DNA of 7,396 nucleotides. Origin: JAQVYV01 sp964507305. GTDB taxonomy: Bacteria > Bacillota > Clostridia > Saccharofermentanales > UBA5734. Positions 1 to 6,685 of the stretch are shown here, one piece after another (within the stretch, counting starts at the first letter, position 1; the number at the start of each line of letters is the position of its first letter). The notes beneath the pieces are model-generated. The model searched no databases and was not told where the DNA came from. It saw nothing but the letters and a program-made list of their open reading frames with translations. Location: assembly GCA_964507305.1 (NCBI GenBank), contig CAZDPQ010000122.1, positions 1-7,396 of the forward strand, written 5' to 3'. A program made the position numbers and the translations under genes.

Positions 1-633
1 ATCCATCGTCAGGGACGACACGCCTTCGCCCGCAAATTCCATGGACTTGTAAAGAGCGCCGTCCACGCCGATCATCCCGATGATGTGCAGGATCAGGTCC
101 TTGCCGGATACCTGGGGCCGGAACCGGTTCTTCAGTACGAAACGGATCGCCTCCGGCACGCGGAACCAGGTCTGCCCCGTGATCATGGCGCAGGCCATGT
201 CCGTGCTCCCGACGCCGGTGGAAAACGCGCCGAGCGCTCCGTAGGTGCAGGTATGCGAATCGGCGCCGATGATCACGCTGCCCGGCATGACCAGGCCGTT
301 CTCGGGGAGGATCACATGCTCGATCCCCATCTCTCTTTCGCCCTGCTCGTAATAATGACCGATCTCCTGCTCCCGAGCAAATTCGCGGATCAGCTTGCAT
401 TGTTCCGCGGATTTAATGTCCTTGTTCGGAGTGAAATGGTCGGGCACGATCGCGATCTTCGCCTTGTTGAAGACCCTGTCGTAGCCGGAGCGGCGGAACT
501 CCCGGACCGCGGGCGGCGTCGTGATGTCGTTGCCCAGCACCAGGTCCAGGTCCGCCTCGATCAGCTGGCCGGGGACCACTTGGTCCAGTCCGGCATGCGC
601 TGCGAGGATTTTCTGTGTCATCGTCATTCCCAT
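1..633 (-). CDS. leuC: 3-isopropylmalate dehydratase large subunit LeuC, N-terminal half (cut by window edge)
   Basis: LeuC with LeuD isomerises 2-isopropylmalate to 3-isopropylmalate in leucine synthesis. The same enzyme type converts citramalate to beta-methylmalate when a citramalate synthase is present. The 211 visible residues read without a stop to base 1, about half of a roughly 420-residue clostridial/archaeal-type LeuC. Visible aconitase-superfamily motifs are LVLGNDITTP at 31-40, DHFTP at 65-69 and DSHTCTYGALG at 125-135, which carries active-site Asp, Ser and His. The three cysteines that hold the [4Fe-4S] cluster should lie in the missing C-terminal half. The protein should be cytoplasmic. 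Three in-frame ATGs occur (first bases at 633, 627 and 621). The first is chosen because an AGGA lies 7 bases upstream of it. The gene follows cimA by 55 bases with no terminator between, so it is probably the third gene of the leuA operon. leuD and leuB are expected further left but cannot be seen. Family assignment is secure. Confidence 0.95.
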   Translation of the reverse strand, partial: MGMTMTQKILAAHAGLDQVVPGQLIEADLDLVLGNDITTPPAVREFRRSGYDRVFNKAKIAIVPDHFTPNKDIKSAEQCKLIREFAREQEIGHYYEQGEREMGIEHVILPENGLVMPGSVIIGADSHTCTYGALGAFSTGVGSTDMACAMITGQTWFRVPEAIRFVLKNRFRPQVSGKDLILHIIGMIGVDGALYKSMEFAGEGVSSLTMD

Positions 634-640
634 GTCATTG

Positions 641-648
641 TCCTTTCC
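641..648 (-). promoter_or_regulatory. Ribosome binding site of leuC
   Basis: On the minus strand GGAAAGGA ends 7 bases before the ATG whose first base is 633. The spacing favours this ATG over the in-frame ATGs at 627 and 621, which would lie 13 and 19 bases away. The site is weaker than those of leuA and cimA because it lacks a full GGAGG. Confidence 0.6.
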
Positions 649-688
649 CAGCAGAAACCGTATGAAATGCTCGTATGCCGCTTGTCCT

Positions 689-2269
689 TCAGGCACCTGT
701 GCGCGTCCTCATCAGCGCGTATTCGAGCGAATCGACCAGCGCGATCCAGGAAGCCTCCAGGATGTCGGTCGACACGCCGATGGTGCTCCAGATCTCCCGG
801 CCGTCGGTCGACTCGATCAGGACCCGGACCTGTGAAGCAGTCGCCTGCGAATCCAGCACCCTGACCTTGTAATCCGTCAGGCGGATGCTGTTGACCTCCG
901 GATAAAAGACCTCCAGCGCCTTCCTCAGCGCGCAGTCCATCGCATTGACCGGCCCGTCGCCTTCGCTCGCCGTCACTTCGCTGACATCGTCGACGATGAT
1001 CTTGATGAACGCGGACGCGCTGAAGGCGCCGACCGTCGGGAAATCGCCGGACACTTTCATTTTCTCCAGCGTGAAATACGGCTTGTACAGCCCGAGCTCC
1101 TTGCATACCAGAAGCTCCTGCGAAGCCTGCGCGCCTTCGAAATGGTAGCCGCGGTGCTCAAGCTCCTTGAGCTTCGCAAGGATGTCCGCGACTACGGGAG
1201 AACTTTTATCGATGGTCTTGTCATACTTGCTGATGATGTCCATGATCGCGCTCCGCCCCGAGATCTCGGACATCAGGAATCTCCTGGAGTTGCCCACCAT
1301 TTCGGGGGAAATGTGCTCGAACGTGTGCGGGTTTTTCTTCACTCCGTCGACATGCATCCCTGCTTTATGGGAAAACGCCGAGTGGCCCACATACGGTTCC
1401 TGACCGGTCAAGGCAATGTTCGAGATCTCGGCCATGGCACGGGCCACATGGGTGAGCATCGGCATGCTCTCATCCGGCAGGCAGCGGATGCCGTACTTGA
1501 ACTGCAGGTTCGGAATGATCGTCGAAAGGTTTGCGTTGCCGCAGCGCTCGCCGATCCCATTGAACGTGCCCTGGACATGCGTCGCGCCGCTGAGCACGGC
1601 AGCCAGGGAATTCGCGACCGCGAGTCCCGAGTCGTTGTGGCAGTGGATGCCGATCCGGCAGGGGATCTTCCCGACCGCTTCCCTGACGCAATCGGCGATC
1701 CGCTCCGTCATGGTCGCGCCGTTCGTATCGCACAGCACCACGGCGGACGCGCCGCCCTCATAGGCAGCCATCAGACATTCGACCGCATAGCCCGGGTTGG
1801 ACAGATGCGCCTCGAAGTAATGTTCGGCGTCGAAAATCACTTCCCTGCCCAGGGACTTCAGATAGACGACCGAATCCCGGATCATCTCTTTATTCTCTTC
1901 CAGCGAGCAGCGGAGGATATCGCGGCACTCCACATCCCAGACTTTGCCGAAAATGACCGCGGTCTGCGTGTCGGCGGCCGCGATGTCGGCAAGACCGGGA
2001 TCCTCCTCCGGGAGGACCCCCTTGCGCCGCGTGCTGCCGAACGCTGCAAGCCGGCTCGGCGGACGGAGGCTGCATCTTTCGGCAAATCCGGCGAAAAAGT
2101 CCCGGTCCTTGGGGTTGGATCCTGGATTGCCGGCTTCGATATAATGGATGCCGATCGAGGACAGCAGTTCAGCGATGCGGTATTTGTCATTGACGGAAAA
2201 CGAGATCCCTTCGGCCTGCGCCCCGTCCCTGAGCGTTGTGTCCAGTATTTCGACGGATTCGGGTTTCAT
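689..2269 (-). CDS. cimA: (R)-citramalate synthase, CimA type
   Basis: CimA condenses pyruvate and acetyl-CoA to (R)-citramalate, the first step of a threonine-independent route to 2-ketobutyrate and isoleucine. The 526 residues match the full length of the Geobacter-type (GSU1798-like) citramalate synthase family as I recall it. The N-terminal HMGL/DRE-TIM barrel carries LDTTLRDGAQAEG (9-21, with R14 and D15), GNPGSNPKD (47-55), AFGSTRRKG (76-84), IFGKVWD (106-112), the metal-binding HCHND (209-213) and GERCGN (240-245). The C-terminal LeuA-dimer-like regulatory domain includes EGDGPVNAMDCALRKALE. From memory, the Geobacter enzyme has Trp where N48 is found here; Asn appears in clostridial members. 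GGAGGG lies about 5 bases before the ATG. The gene follows leuA by 62 bases and precedes leuC by 55. It is clearly distinct from the paralogous leuA beside it. A homocitrate or isopropylmalate synthase role is less likely given the AQAEGISF and GSTRRKG motifs. Confidence 0.93.
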   Translation of the reverse strand: MKPESVEILDTTLRDGAQAEGISFSVNDKYRIAELLSSIGIHYIEAGNPGSNPKDRDFFAGFAERCSLRPPSRLAAFGSTRRKGVLPEEDPGLADIAAADTQTAVIFGKVWDVECRDILRCSLEENKEMIRDSVVYLKSLGREVIFDAEHYFEAHLSNPGYAVECLMAAYEGGASAVVLCDTNGATMTERIADCVREAVGKIPCRIGIHCHNDSGLAVANSLAAVLSGATHVQGTFNGIGERCGNANLSTIIPNLQFKYGIRCLPDESMPMLTHVARAMAEISNIALTGQEPYVGHSAFSHKAGMHVDGVKKNPHTFEHISPEMVGNSRRFLMSEISGRSAIMDIISKYDKTIDKSSPVVADILAKLKELEHRGYHFEGAQASQELLVCKELGLYKPYFTLEKMKVSGDFPTVGAFSASAFIKIIVDDVSEVTASEGDGPVNAMDCALRKALEVFYPEVNSIRLTDYKVRVLDSQATASQVRVLIESTDGREIWSTIGVSTDILEASWIALVDSLEYALMRTRTGA

Positions 2270-2292
2270 AACGTCCCTCCCTGCGATCTCTT

Positions 2293-2327
2293 ATAAAAAC
2301 GGACCGGCCTCTCGCCATGCCCGGGCC
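2293..2327 (-). terminator. Possible weak terminator or attenuating hairpin between leuA and cimA
   Basis: On the minus strand GGCCCGG (2327-2321) can pair with CCGGTCC (2307-2301), giving six GC pairs and one C-T mismatch around a 13-base loop. It is followed at once by GTTTTTAT. The hairpin begins 4 bases after the leuA stop codon, and the cimA ribosome binding site lies outside it, 13 bases beyond. An alternative overlapping pairing (CCGGGC with GCCGG, one bulged G) uses the same bases. A short imperfect stem and only five U residues suggest partial termination or mRNA end protection rather than a full stop. It could also be chance in GC-rich DNA. Confidence 0.3.
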
Positions 2328-2331
2328 TTCA

Positions 2332-3873
2332 TCAGCCGGCGGTCTCGGCCTTCGCGATGTCTGCGACAAGCTGGTTGACGGCATTCAGGTACGCCAGGGC
2401 GGAAGATTCGAGGATATCCGTGCTGACGGCACGCCCCTTGTAAAATTCGCTGCCGTGGCGGATCCGGATGCGGACCTCGCCCTGCGCGTCCTGCCCTTCG
2501 GTGACGGCCTGGATCGAGTAGTCGGTGAGTACGGGCCTGAGCCCCACGATCTTGTTGATCGCTGTGAACATCGCGAAAATCGGCCCGTCTGCGGAAGCGA
2601 CCTGCTCGATCATGTCCCCCTGCTTGTCAAGGCGGACGGAAGCGGTCGCCGTGATCGTGTTGCCGGCATTGACCACAAACCTGTCCAGTCTGTAGATGCC
2701 AGGCACTTCCTCCTCGATGATCGCGACGCCGATCAGCGCCTCGATGTCCTTATCATGGACGACCTTCTTGCGGTCGGCCAGCTCCTTGAACTTGATGAAA
2801 ACGGTATCCCGCTCTTCCTTCGTGCCGTCGAAGCCCAGGTCCTTGAGCCTCTCGTCGAACGCGTGCCTGCCCGAGTGCTTGCCGAGCACCATCTGGGCGG
2901 ACGGGATCCCGATGTCCTGCGGTGTCATGATCTCATAGGTCAGAGGATTGGCCATGACGCCGTGCTGGTGGATGCCCGCCTCATGGGCAAAGGCATTTTC
3001 GCCGACGACGGCCTTGTTGATCTGCAGTTTCGTACCCGTGACGGCCGACACGAGCCGGCTGGTGCGGTAAATCTGGCGCGTATCGATACCCGTTGCGCAG
3101 GCGAACAGGTCCTTCTTCGTCCGGAGCGCCATGACGATCTCCTCCAGGGCGGCATTTCCGGCGCGTTCGCCGAGCCCGTTCACGGTGCATTCGACCTGCC
3201 GGGCGCCTGCCTGGATGGCAGCGAGGGAATTGGCCACGGCCATCCCGAGGTCATTGTGACAGTGGACCGATACGACGGTTTTCTCGATGCCCTTCGTATG
3301 CTCCATGACATAACGGACCAGATCCGCCATCTCGAAAGGCGATGAATAGCCGACCGTATCCGGGATATTGATGGTGCTCGCGCCTGCCAGGATCGCGCGC
3401 TCGAAGACCCGGCAGAGAAAGTCCCTGTCGCTCCGGCTGGCATCCTCGGCGGAAAACTCGACCTCCGGGCAAAGCGAAGCGGCATAGCGGACCATGTCGT
3501 ACGCACGCTCGAGGACCGTGTCCGGCGTCATCTTGAGCTTGTACTCCATGTGGATCGGCGATGTCGCGATAAACGTGTGAATGACCGGGGAAACCGCGCC
3601 GCGCACGGCCTCCCACGCCCTCTCGATGTCGCCCGCCGTCGCCCTCGCGAGGCTGGCGACCTTCGCATTCCGGATGACCCCGGCGATCTCCCGGACCGAT
3701 TCAAAATCGCCGGGCGAAGCGATCGCGAAGCCGGCTTCTATCACATCGACGCGAAGGGACTCGAGAGCCGCAGCGACCTCAAGCTTTTCCTGCAGATTCA
3801 TGCTGCATCCGGGAGCCTGTTCGCCGTCGCGCAGGGTCGTGTCAAAAATCCTGATCGTTGAACTCTCTGGCAT
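2332..3873 (-). CDS. leuA: 2-isopropylmalate synthase LeuA
   Basis: LeuA condenses 2-ketoisovalerate with acetyl-CoA to 2-isopropylmalate, the committed step of leucine synthesis, in the cytoplasm. The 513 residues match the bacterial LeuA length. The catalytic DRE-TIM barrel shows FDTTLRDGEQAPG (10-22, R15 and D16), SAEDASRSD (141-149), INIPDTVGY (168-176), HCHNDLG (204-210, divalent metal ligands) and NGLGERAGN (232-240). AHEAGIHQHG (296-305) is followed by LGKHSGRHAF (330-339). The C-terminal LeuA dimer domain, the usual site of leucine feedback inhibition, runs from roughly 370 to the end and includes VNAGNTITATASVRL. HQHG replaces the HQDG of E. coli and B. subtilis; I recall this form from some Clostridia. 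The ATG is fixed by AGGAGG 8 bases upstream. This is the first gene of the leuA-cimA-leuC operon, behind a long AT-rich leader. Confidence 0.97.
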   Translation of the reverse strand: MPESSTIRIFDTTLRDGEQAPGCSMNLQEKLEVAAALESLRVDVIEAGFAIASPGDFESVREIAGVIRNAKVASLARATAGDIERAWEAVRGAVSPVIHTFIATSPIHMEYKLKMTPDTVLERAYDMVRYAASLCPEVEFSAEDASRSDRDFLCRVFERAILAGASTINIPDTVGYSSPFEMADLVRYVMEHTKGIEKTVVSVHCHNDLGMAVANSLAAIQAGARQVECTVNGLGERAGNAALEEIVMALRTKKDLFACATGIDTRQIYRTSRLVSAVTGTKLQINKAVVGENAFAHEAGIHQHGVMANPLTYEIMTPQDIGIPSAQMVLGKHSGRHAFDERLKDLGFDGTKEERDTVFIKFKELADRKKVVHDKDIEALIGVAIIEEEVPGIYRLDRFVVNAGNTITATASVRLDKQGDMIEQVASADGPIFAMFTAINKIVGLRPVLTDYSIQAVTEGQDAQGEVRIRIRHGSEFYKGRAVSTDILESSALAYLNAVNQLVADIAKAETAG

Positions 3874-3881
3874 TTGTAGTT

Positions 3882-3887
3882 CCTCCT
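3882..3887 (-). promoter_or_regulatory. Ribosome binding site of leuA
   Basis: A full AGGAGG stands 8 bases before the leuA ATG on the minus strand, within CGAAGGAGGAACTACAAATG. It is the strongest match to the anti-Shine-Dalgarno sequence in the window and fixes the start codon. Confidence 0.85.
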
Positions 3888-3901
3888 TCGCTTTTATTTT
3901 T

Positions 3902-3923
3902 AAAATTTCTCTTTCTAAATTTT
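3902..3923 (-). repeat. AT-only inverted repeat just upstream of the leuA ribosome binding site
   Basis: AAAATTT (3923-3917) and AAATTTT (3908-3902) are exact inverted copies around an 8-base loop. After one mismatch two more A-T pairs could extend them. The stem has no GC pair, so as RNA it would be weak. As DNA it could be an operator. It lies between the candidate promoter and the ribosome binding site. In such AT-rich DNA it may be chance. Confidence 0.3.
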
Positions 3924-3933
3924 CAATCTTTTT

Positions 3934-4053
3934 ATGCGATCGAATGGTATTATTCCCTACTTTACGCTATAGGATACACTCCTTTCCCACAAAACGCAAT
4001 ACCGGAAACACGCGATTTTCTTCACGTTTTGATACTCAAGCGCCATTTTACGC
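3934..4053 (-). repeat. Five GCGT-centred short motifs in the leuA leader
   Basis: On the minus strand, similar short blocks occur with their GCGT (or GCAT) cores beginning at 4053, 4013, 3997, 3967 and 3937. The last three are exactly 30 bases apart. The clearest pair is GCGTTTTGTGGGAAA (3997-3983) and GCGTAAAGTAGGGAA (3967-3953), with 10 of 15 bases identical. GGTATT (4003-3998) and AATACC (3951-3946) form an inverted repeat that brackets this pair. These GC-containing islands stand out in otherwise AT-rich sequence. They could be sites for a regulator or parts of an RNA fold. Similarity is low and the interpretation is open. Confidence 0.3.
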
Positions 4054-4074
4054 GAAATTGGCAATATTTTACAA
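4045..4074 (-). promoter_or_regulatory. Candidate promoter of the leuA-cimA-leuC operon
   Basis: On the minus strand TTGTAA (4074-4069) and TAAAAT (4050-4045) are separated by 18 bases. They match the sigma-A -35 and -10 consensus at 4 of 6 and 5 of 6 positions. Transcription would start near 4038, giving a leader of about 165 bases. It follows the ftsH terminator by about 60 bases, where a new promoter is needed. Because the region is AT-rich, other -10-like matches exist and this is only the best one found by eye. Confidence 0.45.
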
Positions 4075-4132
4075 TTGTGGTTATATCGAATATCATTTTT
4101 TGACTATATGTGTGATACATTTGCCGCATCCG

Positions 4133-4169
4133 GAAAAACAAAAGCGGCGGTCCGGTGAAGGACCGCCGC
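4133..4169 (-). terminator. Intrinsic terminator of the tilS-hpt-ftsH unit
   Basis: On the minus strand GCGGCGGTCC (4169-4160) and GGACCGCCGC (4153-4144) form a perfect 10-bp stem with the 6-base loop TTCACC. It is followed by TTTTGTTTTT. The hairpin begins 35 bases beyond the ftsH stop codon. The plus strand has no U-tract after the stem, so it acts in the minus direction only. Confidence 0.93.
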
Positions 4170-4204
4170 AGATGAGATCGGAAATAGCATCGGGAATGGC
4201 GGAG

Positions 4205-6130
4205 TCAGGTGTCCGAAGACTTGGACGATTCCGGCGGATAACCGAGGGAAGAGGTATCCGCAGCCTGCTCCGGCGAAGGTGTTTCCGCGGAGGTGCTGCC
4301 GATATACGGGATCCCCTCGTAAAGAGCCTCGAATTCCGGTCCGTCGATCTTCTCCTTGACAAGCAACGTTTCGGCCAGCTTGTCAAGCAGATCCAGCTTC
4401 TCGGTCAGGAGCTCCGTCGCTTCCCTGTAGGCCTGCTCGATGATGGACTTGATCTCCTCGTCGATGACCGCTGCAAGGCTGTCGCTGTAATCCCTGACAT
4501 GACCATAGTCCCTGCCGAGGAAAACTTCTCCTTCGGTGGCGAAAACCAGGTTCGGAAGCTTTTCGCTCATCCCGTACTTCGTGATCATGTCGCGGGCGAT
4601 GGCATTGCAGGTCTGGAGATCGGAGGCAGCGCCCGTGCTGATCTCGCCGAACTTGATCTGTTCGGCGGCGCGTCCTCCGAGCGAGATCATGATCTCGATC
4701 ATCAGATTCTGGCGCGTCGTGTAATACGTGTCCTCATGAGGCTTGTGGGCGGTGTACCCGCCGGCCTCTCCCGACGGGATGATCGACACGCGCTCGACCT
4801 TGTCCGTCTCGGATTTCGCCCGGAGCACGATCGCGTGACCGGCCTCATGATACGCCGTCAGCCTGCGCTCCTTGTCGGAAATGATGCGGCTTTTCTTCTC
4901 TGGGCCGACCATGATCTTGAAGACGGCTTCCGAAATGTCCGCGTAGACGACTTTCTTGGATCCTCTGCGGGCGGCCAGAAGGGCCGCTTCATTGAGAAGA
5001 TTCGACAGGTCGGCGCCCGTGAATCCGGGCGTGATCTTCGCGATCTCGCGCAGGTCCACATCGCTGCCCAGGGGCTTGTTTCTCGCGTGGACCTTGAGGA
5101 TCTCCTCGCGGCCGCGGATGTCGGGCCTCGAGACCATGACCCTGCGGTCGAATCTGCCCGGCCTCAGCAGTGCAGGATCCAGGATATCAGGACGGTTCGT
5201 GGCCGCCATCACGATGACTCCTTCGTTCGGGCCGAACCCGTCCATCTCGACCAGCAGCTGGTTGAGCGTCTGCTCCCTCTCGTCATGGCCGCCGCCGAGG
5301 CCTGCTCCGCGATGGCGCCCCACGGCGTCGATCTCATCGATGAAAACGATGCAGGGCGACTTTTTCTTCGCCGTCTCGAACAGGTCGCGGACCCTCGACG
5401 CACCGACGCCGACGAACATCTCGACGAAATCGGAACCGGAAATCGAATAGAAAGGCACCTTGGCCTCGCCCGCCACGGCCTTCGCCAGGAGGGTCTTTCC
5501 TGTGCCGGGAGCGCCCACCAGGAGGATCCCCTTCGGGATCTTCGCCCCGAGCTCGACGTACTTCGCGGGATTCCGCAGAAAATCGACGACCTCGGCAAGC
5601 TCTTCCTTCTCCTCATCGGCACCCGCGACGTCATTGAACGTCACCTGGTTTTTCGTCGGGTCGTTCAGCCGCGCGCGGCTTCGCCCGAAGCTCATGGCAT
5701 TCTTGCCGTCGGCATTCTGCCTGGTGTAGGTGAACCAGAAAAACAGCGCGATGCCGCCGATCATGATCACAATGAAGATCAAGTTGATCCATGTGGAAAA
5801 ATCCACAGGCTCCTTATAATCATAGATAAAGGTCGGGTCCGCGGCCTTGGCCTTCTGCAGGGCGGTGTAGATCTGGTCGAGCCAGAACGCGGAAATCTTG
5901 ACCGTGATCTCCGCCGGGTCTCCTTCCGCGACTTTCTTCGGGACCGCGACCAGCGAATAGCCGTAGACCGTCACCTTCGATATCTCGCCGGCCTCGATCT
6001 GCGAAATGACATCCGAGACCGTGACGGCCTTGCGTGCGGTGCCTCTCGACACGAAAAGCGACAGGGCGATGATCGCGATCAGCATGATGACATAAAACGA
6101 CATCCCTCTGACAGGGCTGGGGTTCTTCAT
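4205..6130 (-). CDS. ftsH: ATP-dependent zinc metalloprotease FtsH
   Basis: FtsH is a membrane-anchored hexameric AAA+ protease that degrades unassembled or damaged membrane proteins and some cytoplasmic regulators. The 641 residues are a normal full length. Two membrane segments (about 9-27 and 114-135) flank an extracytoplasmic FtsH_ext domain. The AAA+ module shows Walker A GAPGTGKT (206-213), pore loop MFVGVG (238-243), Walker B IVFIDEID (261-268) and the second region of homology with arginine fingers in RPGRFDRR (323-330; R325 or R326 with R329 by family analogy). The protease domain has the zinc motif HEAGH (428-432) with a third ligand expected at D504 in TGAASDL. The last 30 or so residues are a Ser/Pro/Glu-rich tail, which varies in this family. 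GGAGG lies 9 bases before the ATG, inside the end of hpt. The start overlaps the hpt stop as ATGA, suggesting translational coupling. A strong terminator follows. Confidence 0.98.
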   Translation of the reverse strand: MKNPSPVRGMSFYVIMLIAIIALSLFVSRGTARKAVTVSDVISQIEAGEISKVTVYGYSLVAVPKKVAEGDPAEITVKISAFWLDQIYTALQKAKAADPTFIYDYKEPVDFSTWINLIFIVIMIGGIALFFWFTYTRQNADGKNAMSFGRSRARLNDPTKNQVTFNDVAGADEEKEELAEVVDFLRNPAKYVELGAKIPKGILLVGAPGTGKTLLAKAVAGEAKVPFYSISGSDFVEMFVGVGASRVRDLFETAKKKSPCIVFIDEIDAVGRHRGAGLGGGHDEREQTLNQLLVEMDGFGPNEGVIVMAATNRPDILDPALLRPGRFDRRVMVSRPDIRGREEILKVHARNKPLGSDVDLREIAKITPGFTGADLSNLLNEAALLAARRGSKKVVYADISEAVFKIMVGPEKKSRIISDKERRLTAYHEAGHAIVLRAKSETDKVERVSIIPSGEAGGYTAHKPHEDTYYTTRQNLMIEIMISLGGRAAEQIKFGEISTGAASDLQTCNAIARDMITKYGMSEKLPNLVFATEGEVFLGRDYGHVRDYSDSLAAVIDEEIKSIIEQAYREATELLTEKLDLLDKLAETLLVKEKIDGPEFEALYEGIPYIGSTSAETPSPEQAADTSSLGYPPESSKSSDT

Positions 6131-6669
6131 GATATGCTTCCTCCATTTTCGCCGAGGACGCAGACATCGGGAAGATGCCGGTAGTCCTCGGCATAATCAA
6201 GTCCGTAGCCGACTATGAATTCGTCGGGGATCGTCATCCCCCTGTAATCGACCCTGATATCGGCCTTCCGCCTGTCCGGCTTGTCAAAAGCCGCGCAGAT
6301 GGCGATGCTGGCCGGATCCCGCGTCGTCAGCAGCTCGGTCAGGTACTGCAGCGTCAGGCCCGTGTCGACGATGTCCTCGACGATGATGACATGTCTTCCG
6401 GTGATGTCGGTGTCCAGGTCCTTCAGGATCCTGACGATGCCGCTCGTCGCGGTATTCGCCCCGTAGCTGGACACGGACATGAAGTCGACCTGGAGGGGGA
6501 CGCGGATGCAGCGGACAAGATCGGACATGAAGATGAACGCGCCCTTGAGGACGCCGATAAGCAGGATGCTCCTGCCCTCATAATCGGAAGAGATCTCCGC
6601 GCCGACGCGCGCGACCATCTCCGAAATCTTCTCCCTCGGGATCAGCACTCTCTCGATCTTTCTGGACAT
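6127..6669 (-). CDS. hpt: Hypoxanthine phosphoribosyltransferase
   Basis: This purine-salvage enzyme transfers the phosphoribosyl group of PRPP to hypoxanthine (and usually guanine) to make IMP (and GMP). The 180 residues match bacterial Hpt/HprT. Visible family motifs are LIGVLKGAFIF (37-47), the flexible-loop SSYG (67-70) and the PRPP-binding signature VIIVEDIVDTG (94-104) with acidic E98 and D99. The purine-contacting lysine is in FDKPDRR (128-134), and VGYGLDYAEDYRHLP (153-167) closes the active site. GGAGGGG stands just 2 bases before the ATG, a close spacing if the whole run is counted and about 4 from GGAGG. The gene sits between tilS and ftsH, the same order as in Bacillus subtilis, where it is called hprT. 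Its stop overlaps the ftsH start by 4 bases. Confidence 0.96.
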   Translation of the reverse strand: MSRKIERVLIPREKISEMVARVGAEISSDYEGRSILLIGVLKGAFIFMSDLVRCIRVPLQVDFMSVSSYGANTATSGIVRILKDLDTDITGRHVIIVEDIVDTGLTLQYLTELLTTRDPASIAICAAFDKPDRRKADIRVDYRGMTIPDEFIVGYGLDYAEDYRHLPDVCVLGENGGSIS

Positions 6670-6685
6670 ATCCCCTCCGCCGTCA

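Larger units (their letters stand above)
3874..4204. other. AT-rich intergenic region between ftsH and leuA
   Basis: This gap of about 330 bases is strikingly AT-rich against the GC-rich genes on both sides. Reading on the minus strand it holds, in order, the ftsH terminator, about 58 bases with no recognised signal, a candidate leuA promoter, about 165 bases of leader with weak repeats and short inverted repeats, and the leuA ribosome binding site (AGGAGG, 3887-3882). I looked for a T-box (the conserved GGTGGNACCGCG-type sequence) and for a leader peptide with a leucine run, and found neither. No RNA gene is recognised. Confidence 0.7.

Noticed and set aside
1142..3345. Two long plus-strand frames (1142-2296 and 2317-3345) opposite cimA and leuA
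   Set aside because: Both mirror well-supported minus-strand genes, lack recognised domains and have the same Asp/Arg/His-rich shadow composition.
3896..3926. Second promoter-like match TTGAAA with a TAAAAAT-type -10 close to leuA
   Set aside because: A start there would fall at or within the leuA ribosome binding site, and such matches are expected by chance in this AT-rich stretch.
3902..3930. CodY-box-like sequences (AATTTTCWGAAAATT) upstream of leuA
   Set aside because: The best matches by eye are about 10 of 15 positions, which is weak in AT-rich DNA. CodY control of leu genes is known in Bacillota, but these sites do not support it well.
3957..4046. Minus-strand 29-codon ATG frame upstream of leuA as a possible leader peptide
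   Set aside because: Its ATG overlaps the candidate -10 box, it has no ribosome binding site, and it contains only two leucine codons with no run of branched-chain codons.
3858..4103. Plus-strand 81-codon Phe/Ile-rich frame in the AT-rich gap
   Set aside because: It starts at TTG inside the leuA 5' end with no ribosome binding site. The hydrophobic look follows from AT-rich codons, and it runs against the candidate leuA promoter and leader.
3581..6184. Plus-strand open frame of 867 codons opposite ftsH and across the AT-rich gap
   Set aside because: It is antisense to a complete, motif-perfect ftsH and the start of leuA, and shows no recognisable domain. Its composition (Asp, Arg, His, Leu rich) is the usual shadow of GC-biased third codon positions on the other strand.
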